This document shows, piece by piece, positions 7,029 through 13,493 of a DNA stretch of 17,310 nucleotides. The translations under genes and the position numbers were made by a program. The DNA comes from Acidimicrobiia bacterium (GTDB lineage Bacteria > Actinomycetota > Acidimicrobiia > IMCC26256 > JAENVU01), in NCBI GenBank assembly GCA_017882945.1, contig JADGON010000160.1:1-17310 (forward strand). Direction: 5' to 3'. Each line of letters starts with the position of its first letter. The first letter of the stretch is position 1. The notes under the pieces are model-generated. The model worked only from the letters and a program-made list of their open reading frames with translations, had not been told where the DNA came from and searched no databases.

Positions 7029-8123
7029 CTACTTCTCTCCCAACAGGTACGTCACGATCGTGTCCGCATCTTCCTTCGTCATCACGGGCTGCCCCTTCGG
7101 GGTGTTCTTCGTGAACGACGGCATGCCGACACAGGTTGCGGGGGGTGGGAGGCGGCAGTCCTTCGATGCCATCGCGATCATGGCCGGCGCGTTCATCACC
7201 CAATTGGTGAGGTTCTTGCGATTGATCTCGTAGGTGCCGCCCGCGAACGTGGTGCGACTGTGCAGGTGCGTGAGGTTCGGGCCGTAGTTGACCTTGGTCG
7301 AGTCGTTGAGGATGTGGCAGTTCGTGCACGCGTACTTCGTCGCGGTGAGCTCCTTGATATGACCCGACCAATCCTGGGCCGGCCCCTGTTGCTGGCCCGC
7401 GAGCCACTTCTGCCAGTCCACCTTCGTCTCCGCGATCACGCGGAAGCGCATGTCGGCGTGCGACAGCCCGCAGAACTCCGCGCACGCGCCGAGAAAGGTC
7501 CCGGGCTTGTCGGCCTCGATCGTGTTGTGGTTCGTCCGGCCCGGCACGACGTCCTTCTTGCCGTTGAGCTCGGGGACCCAGAACGAGTGGATGACGTTGT
7601 CCGAGACCTCGGAGAGGTACACCTTCGTGTTGATCGGGATGTGCAGCTCGGTGCTGGTGACGACCTTCTTGTCGACCATGGGCTGCTTCGGCAGCTCGAA
7701 CTGCCACCACCATTGCTTGCCCGAGACCGTGACCTGCAGCACGTTCGGGCCGGTGGGCTTCTTGGCCAGGTCGAAGATCGTGGCGATCGTCGGCACCGCG
7801 ACGACCGCGAGGATCAACGCCGGCACGATCGTCCACCCGATCTCGAGCGGCGTGCTGCCGTGGATCTGCTTCGGGTTGTCCGGACCGCCTTCGCGGTGGC
7901 GGAACTTGAGCGCGAAGAACACGGTGGCGGAGAGCACCGCGATGCCGATCACGATCGCGAGGATCAGGATCGGGATGAAGAGGTTGTCGATCTTCTGGGC
8001 GTAGGGGCCTTTGGGATCGAGCGAGTTCTGCCCGTTCTCGTTGCCGCATGCGGCAAGGAGTGCGGCAAGAGCGACGAGAAGGCCGGCCCGGCGGATGCGC
8101 CTCCCGATCTTCGGAACCCTCAT
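7029..8123 (-). CDS. ctaC: Cytochrome c oxidase subunit II with fused cytochrome c domain (caa3 type)
   Basis: The electron-entry subunit. Its 364 residues read as a lipoprotein signal peptide with lipobox LAAC (Cys26), two membrane helices (about 47-72 and 96-117), a CuA cupredoxin domain, and a C-terminal class I cytochrome c. CuA ligands are His179, Cys214, Glu216, Cys218, His222 and Met225 in GACAEFCGLSHADM. Haem c is bound by CTNCH (266-270), with Met334 in VGMPSF the likely axial ligand. Fusion of haem c to CuA makes this a caa3-type oxidase. Two extra cysteines (323, 331) lie just before that Met. The ATG at 8123 has GAAGAGGG upstream; an extension to 8225 would be Arg-rich and precede the signal peptide. 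First gene of the cox cluster. Confidence 0.95.
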   Translation of the reverse strand: MRVPKIGRRIRRAGLLVALAALLAACGNENGQNSLDPKGPYAQKIDNLFIPILILAIVIGIAVLSATVFFALKFRHREGGPDNPKQIHGSTPLEIGWTIVPALILAVVAVPTIATIFDLAKKPTGPNVLQVTVSGKQWWWQFELPKQPMVDKKVVTSTELHIPINTKVYLSEVSDNVIHSFWVPELNGKKDVVPGRTNHNTIEADKPGTFLGACAEFCGLSHADMRFRVIAETKVDWQKWLAGQQQGPAQDWSGHIKELTATKYACTNCHILNDSTKVNYGPNLTHLHSRTTFAGGTYEINRKNLTNWVMNAPAMIAMASKDCRLPPPATCVGMPSFTKNTPKGQPVMTKEDADTIVTYLLGEK

Positions 8124-8194
8124 GCCCTCTTCCCTGTTGGACCGGAGCCGGGAGCTGGGACGCCCCCGATGTGAGCCCCGAACACGCCGGGGCG

Positions 8195-8225
8195 ACTCTA
8201 TCCCCGGCCGATTCGCGAGCGGCAA
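8195..8225 (-). promoter_or_regulatory. Candidate promoter of the cox-cupredoxin-uppS-recO cluster
   Basis: The 140 bp between the era terminator and the ctaC start carry no gene. On the minus strand TTGCCG (8220-8225) and TAGAGT (8195-8200) are separated by 19 bp, resembling a housekeeping -35/-10 pair with a long spacer. The -10 fits TANNNT, and the leader to the ctaC ATG would be about 65 nt. The match is modest and chance occurrence is possible, but a promoter must lie somewhere in this gap if the hairpin at 8264-8293 terminates era transcription. Confidence 0.3.
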
Positions 8226-8263
8226 CTCAAGCGCCTCCGCAGGGTGGCGCCGCGCACTCTATT

Positions 8264-8293
8264 CCGACTGCACCCGAGACCGGGTGCAGTCGG
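8264..8293 (-). terminator. Strong hairpin terminator immediately after era
   Basis: CCGACTGCACCCG (8264-8276) and CGGGTGCAGTCGG (8281-8293) are perfect reverse complements, giving a 13-bp stem with a four-base loop. The stem begins at the base right after the era TAG (8294-8296 on the minus strand). The following bases, AATAGAGTG, contain no T run, so this is a GC-type hairpin rather than a classic U-tailed terminator. It separates the phoH-era operon from the cox cluster. Confidence 0.75.
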
Positions 8294-9232
8294 CTACAGG
8301 CCGAGGCGGTCGAGCGCGTGCGCGCGGCGCTGCCAGTCCGGGTCCACCCGGACCCGGGTCTCCAGGTAGACCCGGGCACCCAGGAGCACCTCGAGCTCGT
8401 GGCGAGCCTTGGTTCCCGCGTCGCGGATCACCACGCCCCCCTTGCCGATCACGATCCCCTTCTGGGAGTCCCGCTCGACCCGCACCACCACCCGGTAGCG
8501 CAGGATCGGGTCCTTGGCCTCGGCGTCGGCTGGCGCACCCGGACCACCCGCCTCGGGCTCGTCGAAGTCGTCCTCGAGCGGCTCGGCGGTCACCACGATC
8601 GAGTGGGGCAGCTCGTCCCGGGCGATCGCGAGGAGCTTCTCGCGCACCAGCTCGGCGACCAGCGCAGTCTCGGGCTGATCGCTCACGACCCCGTCCGGGT
8701 AATAGATCGGCCCGGGTGGGAGGCGCGCCTCGAGCTCGCCGACCAGCGCCGCCACCCCTTCTCCGGTGCGCGCCGAGAGCGGCACGAACGCTTCGAAGTC
8801 GCCGAGCTCGGCGGTCACGCGGGCGAGGTGATCGACCACGTCGGAGCGGCTTGCCGCGTCCGTCTTGTTGAGCACCAGCAGGCTCGGCGTCGAGACCCGG
8901 TGGACGAGCTCGGAGATGAATCGGTCCCCACCACCGATCTCGGCGTTGGCCTCCACGAGCAGGCACACGACATCCACCTCACCGAGCGTCTCCACCGAGC
9001 GGCTGTTGCACCGCTCGCCGAGCAGGGTCCGCGGCTTGTGGATGCCCGGTGTGTCGAGCAGCACGATCTGTGACGCCGCGGTCGTGCGGACGCCCCGGAT
9101 CTGGGTCCGCGTGGTCTGGGGACGGTTCGAGACGATCGAGACCTTGGACCCCACGAGCCGGTTGACGAGGGTGGACTTCCCCACGTTGGGTCGACCGACG
9201 AGGCTGACGAACCCGGATCGGAACTCGGTCAC
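8294..9232 (-). CDS. era: GTPase Era
   Basis: Era is an essential GTPase that binds the 3' end of 16S rRNA and aids 30S subunit maturation. The 312 residues hold a Ras-like G domain: G1 GRPNVGKS (13-20), G2 around TTRTQIRG, G3 DTPG (60-63), G4 NKTD (122-125), G5 SAR (153-155). A C-terminal KH RNA-binding domain follows with GKGG (263-266). An acidic Gly/Pro/Ala-rich insert at about 219-242 lies at the entry to the KH domain and is not part of typical Era. The start is GTG at 9232, overlapping the TGA of the upstream gene (GTGA). Its context with ybeY and phoH fits rRNA processing. The stop is followed at once by a strong hairpin. Confidence 0.96.
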   Translation of the reverse strand: MTEFRSGFVSLVGRPNVGKSTLVNRLVGSKVSIVSNRPQTTRTQIRGVRTTAASQIVLLDTPGIHKPRTLLGERCNSRSVETLGEVDVVCLLVEANAEIGGGDRFISELVHRVSTPSLLVLNKTDAASRSDVVDHLARVTAELGDFEAFVPLSARTGEGVAALVGELEARLPPGPIYYPDGVVSDQPETALVAELVREKLLAIARDELPHSIVVTAEPLEDDFDEPEAGGPGAPADAEAKDPILRYRVVVRVERDSQKGIVIGKGGVVIRDAGTKARHELEVLLGARVYLETRVRVDPDWQRRAHALDRLGL

Positions 9233-10554
9233 GGCTTGCCGGGCGTCGCGCGCTCGGGGGTGCCCCGGCTCATGCCGACGTCCGAGCCGCCGTTGGAGGC
9301 CGCCTCGGTGACGGGGACGATGGCGACCTGGGCGATCCGACGGCCCTCGACGCGCTCGGTGCGGAACTCGAGACCTTGGAACCGCACGGTCTCACCGGCT
9401 TCGGGCACGTGGCCGAGCAGGTTGAACACCAGCCCGCCGACGGTGTCCCACTCGGTGTCGGGCAGATCGACGCCCAGGGCCTCGTTCACGTCGTCGATCG
9501 GGGTCCGCCCCGGGGCGCGGATGCCGCCACCCTCCAACGGCTCGACGCCCGGCTCCTCGGTGTCGTACTCGTCGACGATCTCGCCGACGATCTCCTCGAG
9601 CAGGTCCTCGAGCGTGACGAGCCCGGCGGTCCCGCCGTACTCGTCGACCACCATCGCCATGTGGAACTTCTGTGTGCGCATCTCGCGCAGGAGCTCGGCC
9701 ACCCGCTTCGACTCCGGCACGAACACCGCTTCGCGGACGGCGACACGCACCGGATCGTCGCCGCCGCCCGCCCGGGACCGATGCACCAGGTCCTTCAGGT
9801 ACACGATGCCGATGATGTTGTCGTTGTCATCCTCGTAGCAGGGGATGCGCGAGAACCCCCCTTCGATCGCCCGCTCGATCGCGGCTTCGACGGTCTCGTT
9901 GGCGTCGATCGCCACCATGTCCGGCCGGGGGCGCATGACCTCGCGCACGACGGTGTCGCCGAACTCGAAGATGGAATGGATGAGGCGTCGCTCTTCGCGT
10001 TCGATCTCCTCTTCGTCGGCCGCGACGTCGGCCATCGTGCGGAGGTCCTCCTCGGTGACGAACGGTCCCTGCTTCAATCCTTTGCCGGGCAGCATGACGT
10101 TGGCCATGCCGATGAGCCCGCGCGACAGCAGACGCAGGGGCGGGAAGTTCGTGACCGCCCAGAGGAAGCCCGAGACGCGCAGTGCCGCTCGATCCGGGTT
10201 CTGGATCGCGTAGGTCTTCGGCGCGACCTCACCGATCACGAAGTACACGACGATCTGGATCACCAAGCCGATGAACAAGCCCGCACTGCCGAACGAACGC
10301 TCGAGCAGCGCGCCGAGAAGAGATGCGCTGGTCAGCTGGGCCACCAGGATGAGGAGCAGCAGGACGTTGAGCGTCCGCTCCGGCTTCTCCAACATCTGCG
10401 CAAGTCGCTGCGCACCCTTCCTTCCCTCCTCCTCGAGGGAGAGCGCGCGGATGCGGCTCATCCGCGTGAACGCGGTCTCGGCCATCGCGAGGACGATCGA
10501 GATCAGGAACAGCGCGACGACGGTGAGGAGGATTCCCCAATCCGCGGTGCTCAC
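9229..10554 (-). CDS. HlyC/CorC-type CNNM/CBS-domain membrane protein
   Basis: The 441-residue protein has an N-terminal DUF21/CNNM membrane domain with four hydrophobic stretches (about 7-30, 62-84, 90-112, 128-150), including VIGEVAPKTYA. A pair of CBS domains follows (about 210-335; DEYGGTAGLVTLEDLLEEIVGEI closes the second), then a C-terminal CorC/HlyC domain (about 345-425). CNNM/CorC proteins are linked to Mg2+ (or cobalt) efflux with adenine-nucleotide sensing by the CBS pair. The historic name haemolysin does not describe the function. Start GTG 10554; upstream GGGAAA is only a weak ribosome site. Placement between ybeY and era is common in actinobacteria. The last ~20 residues are low complexity. 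Confidence 0.92.
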   Translation of the reverse strand: MSTADWGILLTVVALFLISIVLAMAETAFTRMSRIRALSLEEEGRKGAQRLAQMLEKPERTLNVLLLLILVAQLTSASLLGALLERSFGSAGLFIGLVIQIVVYFVIGEVAPKTYAIQNPDRAALRVSGFLWAVTNFPPLRLLSRGLIGMANVMLPGKGLKQGPFVTEEDLRTMADVAADEEEIEREERRLIHSIFEFGDTVVREVMRPRPDMVAIDANETVEAAIERAIEGGFSRIPCYEDDNDNIIGIVYLKDLVHRSRAGGGDDPVRVAVREAVFVPESKRVAELLREMRTQKFHMAMVVDEYGGTAGLVTLEDLLEEIVGEIVDEYDTEEPGVEPLEGGGIRAPGRTPIDDVNEALGVDLPDTEWDTVGGLVFNLLGHVPEAGETVRFQGLEFRTERVEGRRIAQVAIVPVTEAASNGGSDVGMSRGTPERATPGKP

Positions 10555-10613
10555 GCTGGTTTCCCACGCCGCGGGGAGGGCGGGGGACTTGGAAGTGGAC
10601 CGGGGGTCAGCGC

Positions 10614-11135
10614 TCAGTCCCCCTGCTCGAGCTCACGGAAGCGAGCGAGCAGCTCCCGTTCTCTGCGCTGCATCGCCGCATGCTCGCGCGGATCGGCATG
10701 GTCATAGTTGAGCAGATGGAGCACGCCGTGCACGACGAGGAGCGCGAGCTCGTCGTCGGTGGTCCACCCGTGCTCCGGCGCTTGGCCGGCCGCGACCTGC
10801 GGGCAGATGACGACATCACCGATCAGGCTCGGCGGCTCCCCGGCCTCGGCCGGCGCGCCCGGACCGCGTCCACCCTGATCGGGCTGGCGTCCCCCGAGCA
10901 CGACGTCGTCGTCCATCGGGAACGCGAGCACGTCGGTCGGACCGGTTCCGCCGAGGAAGCGTTCGTTGAGGTCGGTGATCGATTGCTCGTCCACGAAGAT
11001 CAACGAGAGCTCGGCGACCCCGGGCACGCGCTCCTCGGCGAGCACCAGGCGGGCGAGCCGCACCCAGCGCACGACATCGACCGGGACCACCGACTGCTCG
11101 TCGGCCCCGAAGACCTCTACCGACGTCGTGGCCAT
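10614..11135 (-). CDS. ybeY: rRNA maturation endoribonuclease YbeY
   Basis: YbeY is a zinc-dependent single-strand RNase involved in 16S rRNA 3'-end processing and ribosome quality control. The 173-residue sequence contains the family metal motif HGVLHLLNYDH, with His136, His140 and His146 as zinc ligands, and the upstream TDVLAFPMD block (67-75). Between LAFP and the GDVVIC strand there is a Gly/Pro-rich insert (about 80-103) that makes it longer than typical YbeY. Part of that insert closely resembles the insert in Era. The ATG at 11135 overlaps the phoH TGA by one base (TGATG). A 59-bp gap follows before the CBS-domain gene, with no visible hairpin. Confidence 0.95.
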   Translation of the reverse strand: MATTSVEVFGADEQSVVPVDVVRWVRLARLVLAEERVPGVAELSLIFVDEQSITDLNERFLGGTGPTDVLAFPMDDDVVLGGRQPDQGGRGPGAPAEAGEPPSLIGDVVICPQVAAGQAPEHGWTTDDELALLVVHGVLHLLNYDHADPREHAAMQRRERELLARFRELEQGD

Positions 11136-12088
11136 CAGGTGTTCTTCTCGTAGGCGTCGACGATGTCCTGGACGATCTTGTGGCGCACGACGTCGCGTGA
11201 ACCGAGCTCGACGAACGCCAGCCCGTCGATGTCCTGCAACACGTCGCGCACCGCGAGCAGACCCGATCGACCGCGACCTTCGGGGAGGTCGATCTGGGTC
11301 ACGTCACCGGTGACGACCGCTTTGGATCCGAAGCCGAGCCGGGTCAGGAACATCTTCATCTGCTCGGCCGTCGTGTTCTGGGCTTCGTCGAGGATGATGA
11401 ACGAGTCGTTGAGCGTCCGGCCGCGCATGTACGCGAGCGGCGCGACCTCGATGGTCCCCCGCTCCATGTATCGGGCGACACCTTCGGCGTCGAGCATGTC
11501 GTAGAGCGCGTCGTAGAGCGGCCGGAGGTACGGGTCCACCTTCGCGAGCATGTCGCCGGGAAGGAAGCCGAGTCGCTCGCCCGCCTCGACCGCGGGGCGG
11601 GTGAGGATGATCCGGTTCACCTCCTTGGCCAGCAGCGACTGCACCGCGAGCGCCACCGCGAGATAGCTCTTGCCGGTTCCGGCAGGACCGATGCCGAACG
11701 TGATGGTGTGCGTGCGCACTGCGTCGACGTAGCGCTTCTGACCCGCCGTCTTCGGTCGCACACTCTTGCGAGCGCGCAACACCTCATCGGAGAGCACGTC
11801 GGTGGGGCTCTGATCCGACTTCAGCATCTCGATGCTTCGCCCCACGCCTTCACGATCGAGCTCGTGGCCCTTTTCGACGAGCACGACGAGCTCCTCGAAC
11901 AGCAGCGCGACACGATCGGCATCGGCGGACTCGCCCGAGACGGTGATCTCGTTCCCGCGCACGAGGATATGGACGGGGAACGCGTCCTCGATCACCCGCA
12001 ACAGCTCGTCGCGCTGGCCGAGCAGGTCCACCATGAGATGGTTCCCCGGAACGAGGATCTTGACCTGGGTCGGCGACGAAGGGGTCAC
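11135..12088 (-). CDS. phoH: PhoH-like ATPase (YbeZ type)
   Basis: A 317-residue P-loop NTPase with an N-terminal region of about 110 residues. Walker A is GPAGTGKS (134-141) and Walker B is FIILDEAQN (230-238), followed by KAVVTGDVTQIDLP. Members of this branch are encoded with ybeY and are thought to work as RNA-acting ATPases or helicases with YbeY; the exact activity is not established from sequence. The start is GTG 12088: no Shine-Dalgarno is seen, but TACCCT lies nine bases upstream, fitting a leaderless transcript. It heads the phoH-ybeY-corC-era operon, 47 bp after the bldD stop. Identity secure. Confidence 0.95.
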   Translation of the reverse strand: MTPSSPTQVKILVPGNHLMVDLLGQRDELLRVIEDAFPVHILVRGNEITVSGESADADRVALLFEELVVLVEKGHELDREGVGRSIEMLKSDQSPTDVLSDEVLRARKSVRPKTAGQKRYVDAVRTHTITFGIGPAGTGKSYLAVALAVQSLLAKEVNRIILTRPAVEAGERLGFLPGDMLAKVDPYLRPLYDALYDMLDAEGVARYMERGTIEVAPLAYMRGRTLNDSFIILDEAQNTTAEQMKMFLTRLGFGSKAVVTGDVTQIDLPEGRGRSGLLAVRDVLQDIDGLAFVELGSRDVVRHKIVQDIVDAYEKNT

Positions 12089-12097
12089 GTCGCGTTC

Positions 12098-12103
12098 AGG
12101 GTA
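12098..12103 (-). promoter_or_regulatory. Candidate -10 element for leaderless phoH transcript
   Basis: On the minus strand TACCCT lies exactly nine bases before the phoH GTG, and no ribosome-binding site is present between them. The same hexamer at the same distance precedes the acyl-CoA dehydrogenase ATG at 16879. TANNNT about 7-9 bases upstream of the start codon is the usual layout of actinobacterial leaderless genes. No good -35 is visible. GCGCCG/CGGCGC (12104-12109 and 12122-12127) could form a small hairpin just upstream, after the bldD stop. Confidence 0.45.
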
Positions 12104-12135
12104 GCGCCGCCCGGCCGCAGACGGCGCGCGATTCG

Positions 12136-12621
12136 CTACGCAGAGGCCGTGCTGGCACGCAGGCCGAGCTCGTCGAGCCGGATGCCCAGATCGTCGGGGC
12201 GCCGGCCCAGCACCGCGGCGAGAACACGCAGGTCGTCGCGACGAATTGTCAGCAAACGACCGTTGAAGTCCTGGCGCTGGAGCTGGATGGTCGCCGCGTA
12301 CCGTGACAACACTGCTGCCTCGGGGTCGTCGAGCGCGTGCAGCTTCACCAGGTCGATGGTGAAGCCGGCGTCGAGGTCGGCGCCCTCGGTCAGGTTGATC
12401 TCGACGTCAGCGTCACGCGGCAACAGCTGGTCCGCCGGAACCTCGTAGATCTCGGCGAGCCGGAGCAGCCGCGGCACGGAGATGGCGCGCTCGCCGCGCT
12501 CGTACGCTCCGAGCACCGACGCCTTGAACTCGAGATCGGAGCGCGCTTCAACGTCGTGGAGTGACAGCCCCTTCTGACGACGGATCGCCCGGAGCCGTTC
12601 GCCTACGTTGACGCCATGCAT
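12136..12621 (-). CDS. bldD: BldD-like helix-turn-helix regulator with c-di-GMP-binding motifs
   Basis: A 161-residue protein with an N-terminal Xre-type helix-turn-helix (about 8-67; LRAIRRQKGLSLHDVE, then GAYERGERAISVPRL) and a C-terminal domain matching Streptomyces BldD. The C-terminal part holds RYAATIQLQRQDFNGRLL and then RRDDLRVLA. The R-x-D (116-118), eight residues, R-x-D-D (127-130) spacing reproduces the signature by which BldD binds a tetramer of cyclic di-GMP to form a DNA-binding dimer. In streptomycetes BldD represses development genes; the target set here is unknown. Start ATG 12621, with GGGA a few bases upstream. It is likely transcribed alone from the 92-bp gap upstream. 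Family assignment is strong; functional equivalence is inferred. Confidence 0.88.
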   Translation of the reverse strand: MHGVNVGERLRAIRRQKGLSLHDVEARSDLEFKASVLGAYERGERAISVPRLLRLAEIYEVPADQLLPRDADVEINLTEGADLDAGFTIDLVKLHALDDPEAAVLSRYAATIQLQRQDFNGRLLTIRRDDLRVLAAVLGRRPDDLGIRLDELGLRASTASA

Positions 12622-12663
12622 ATATCCCGCTGCCCCCGAGGAAAGTCCGCGCCCGGCTCGCGC

Positions 12664-12694
12664 AGACTATCCCACGCGTCCCATCGCTTGTCGA
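12664..12694 (-). promoter_or_regulatory. Candidate bldD promoter, overlapping a 10-bp palindrome
   Basis: In the 92-bp gap between rsmE and bldD, the minus strand has TCGACA (12689-12694, five of six to TTGACA) and TAGTCT (12664-12669, TANNNT) with a 19-bp spacer. The start would lie roughly 40 nt before the ATG. The -35 sits inside the perfect palindrome TTGTCGACAA (12688-12697), which could be an operator half-site arrangement. I do not see a clear BldD-box-like sequence. A short GC hairpin (12700-12712) directly follows the rsmE stop and may act as a weak terminator. Confidence 0.35.
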
Positions 12695-12713
12695 CAATCG
12701 CGCGGCCCGCGCT

Positions 12714-13493
12714 CTAGGTCGTTCGGCCCATTTCGGGTAAACCGGAAGAGCCGGGCGGCTTTGCGTCGCGAAATCCGACCAATGCCGCGGCCACCGCGAC
12801 CGGCGCGGTCACTGCCCGTAACACGTGCGGCCCGACCGCAAGTCGCGCGCCGCGCGCGAACAGCTCGAGCTCCGACGGATCGAGACCTCCTTCGGGTCCG
12901 ACCAACACCAGCCACTCGTCCCCCACCGGCGCACGGAGTGCTCCAGGTGCAACACCGCTCGGATCGGCGACGACCAGACCAGGGTGGCGTGCGAGCTCGG
13001 ACAGCGCGCCGGCGGTGAGCACCTCCGGGATCCGGGCTCTGCGGGACTGCATCGCCGCCTCCCGGACGATGCGACGGAGGCGCGCCAGCGCGCGCTCTTC
13101 GCGCTGACCGTCCCAACGCACGACGGACCGCTGCAACGTGACCGGCATGACCGCGTCGACCCCGAGCTCCACCAGCTGGTGCACCACTGCGCCCGCCTGA
13201 TCCCCCTTGGCAGGGGCGAACGCGACCACCAAGCGCGGCGTCAGCTCCGGTTCGACGACACGCGGCGCCACGGGCGTGAGCCGCACTCGACCGTCGCCCA
13301 GCTCGGCGAGCTCGAAGAGCCGCCACGCGCCGGCGCCGTCGCTGCCCGTGACCAGCTCCCCGACGCGCAGACGGCGGGCTCGTTGCAGGTGGTGGCCGTC
13401 ATCGCCCTCGACCCAGAGGTCGTCATCACCGTCGATGGCACCGACGAAGACGTGCGCGACCGCAGGCGCGGCCGCGGCGAATCCCTCTGTCAC
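12714..13493 (-). CDS. rsmE: 16S rRNA (uracil-1498 N3) methyltransferase RsmE
   Basis: A SPOUT-family enzyme that uses S-adenosylmethionine to methylate U1498 of 16S rRNA. The 259 residues show an N-terminal PUA-like part with HHLQRARRLRVGE (34-46), AFAPAKGDQAGAVVHQLVELGV (91-112; read here as its KGD and QLVELGV blocks), VREAAMQSRR (143-152), and the cofactor-binding knot with VGPEGGLDPSEL (198-209) and GPHVLRAVTAP (221-231). In most RsmE proteins the last block reads LRTETA; here Thr-Glu is replaced by Ala-Val. GTG start at 13493 overlaps the dnaJ stop (GTGA), so it is translationally coupled to dnaJ, a common pairing. Product assignment is firm; the motif change is noted separately. Confidence 0.93.
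   Translation of the reverse strand: MTEGFAAAAPAVAHVFVGAIDGDDDLWVEGDDGHHLQRARRLRVGELVTGSDGAGAWRLFELAELGDGRVRLTPVAPRVVEPELTPRLVVAFAPAKGDQAGAVVHQLVELGVDAVMPVTLQRSVVRWDGQREERALARLRRIVREAAMQSRRARIPEVLTAGALSELARHPGLVVADPSGVAPGALRAPVGDEWLVLVGPEGGLDPSELELFARGARLAVGPHVLRAVTAPVAVAAALVGFRDAKPPGSSGLPEMGRTT

Noticed and set aside
6897..8174. 425-codon plus-strand frame opposite ctaC
   Set aside because: Translation is charged and repetitive with no recognisable fold; ctaC carries CuA and haem c motifs on the other strand.
8124..8225. In-frame upstream extension of ctaC to 8225
   Set aside because: It would place 34 Arg/Ser-rich residues before a lipoprotein signal peptide, preventing its function; ATG 8123 has a good ribosome site.
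9376..10707. 443-codon plus-strand frame opposite the CBS-domain protein
   Set aside because: Antisense shadow: charged low-complexity translation, overlapping a protein with clear DUF21, CBS and CorC domains.
12104..12138. Inverted repeats GCGCCG/CGGCGC and TAGCG/CGCTA after bldD as a terminator
   Set aside because: The stems are short, mutually exclusive and in very GC-rich DNA, so chance is likely; mentioned with the phoH promoter but not listed alone.
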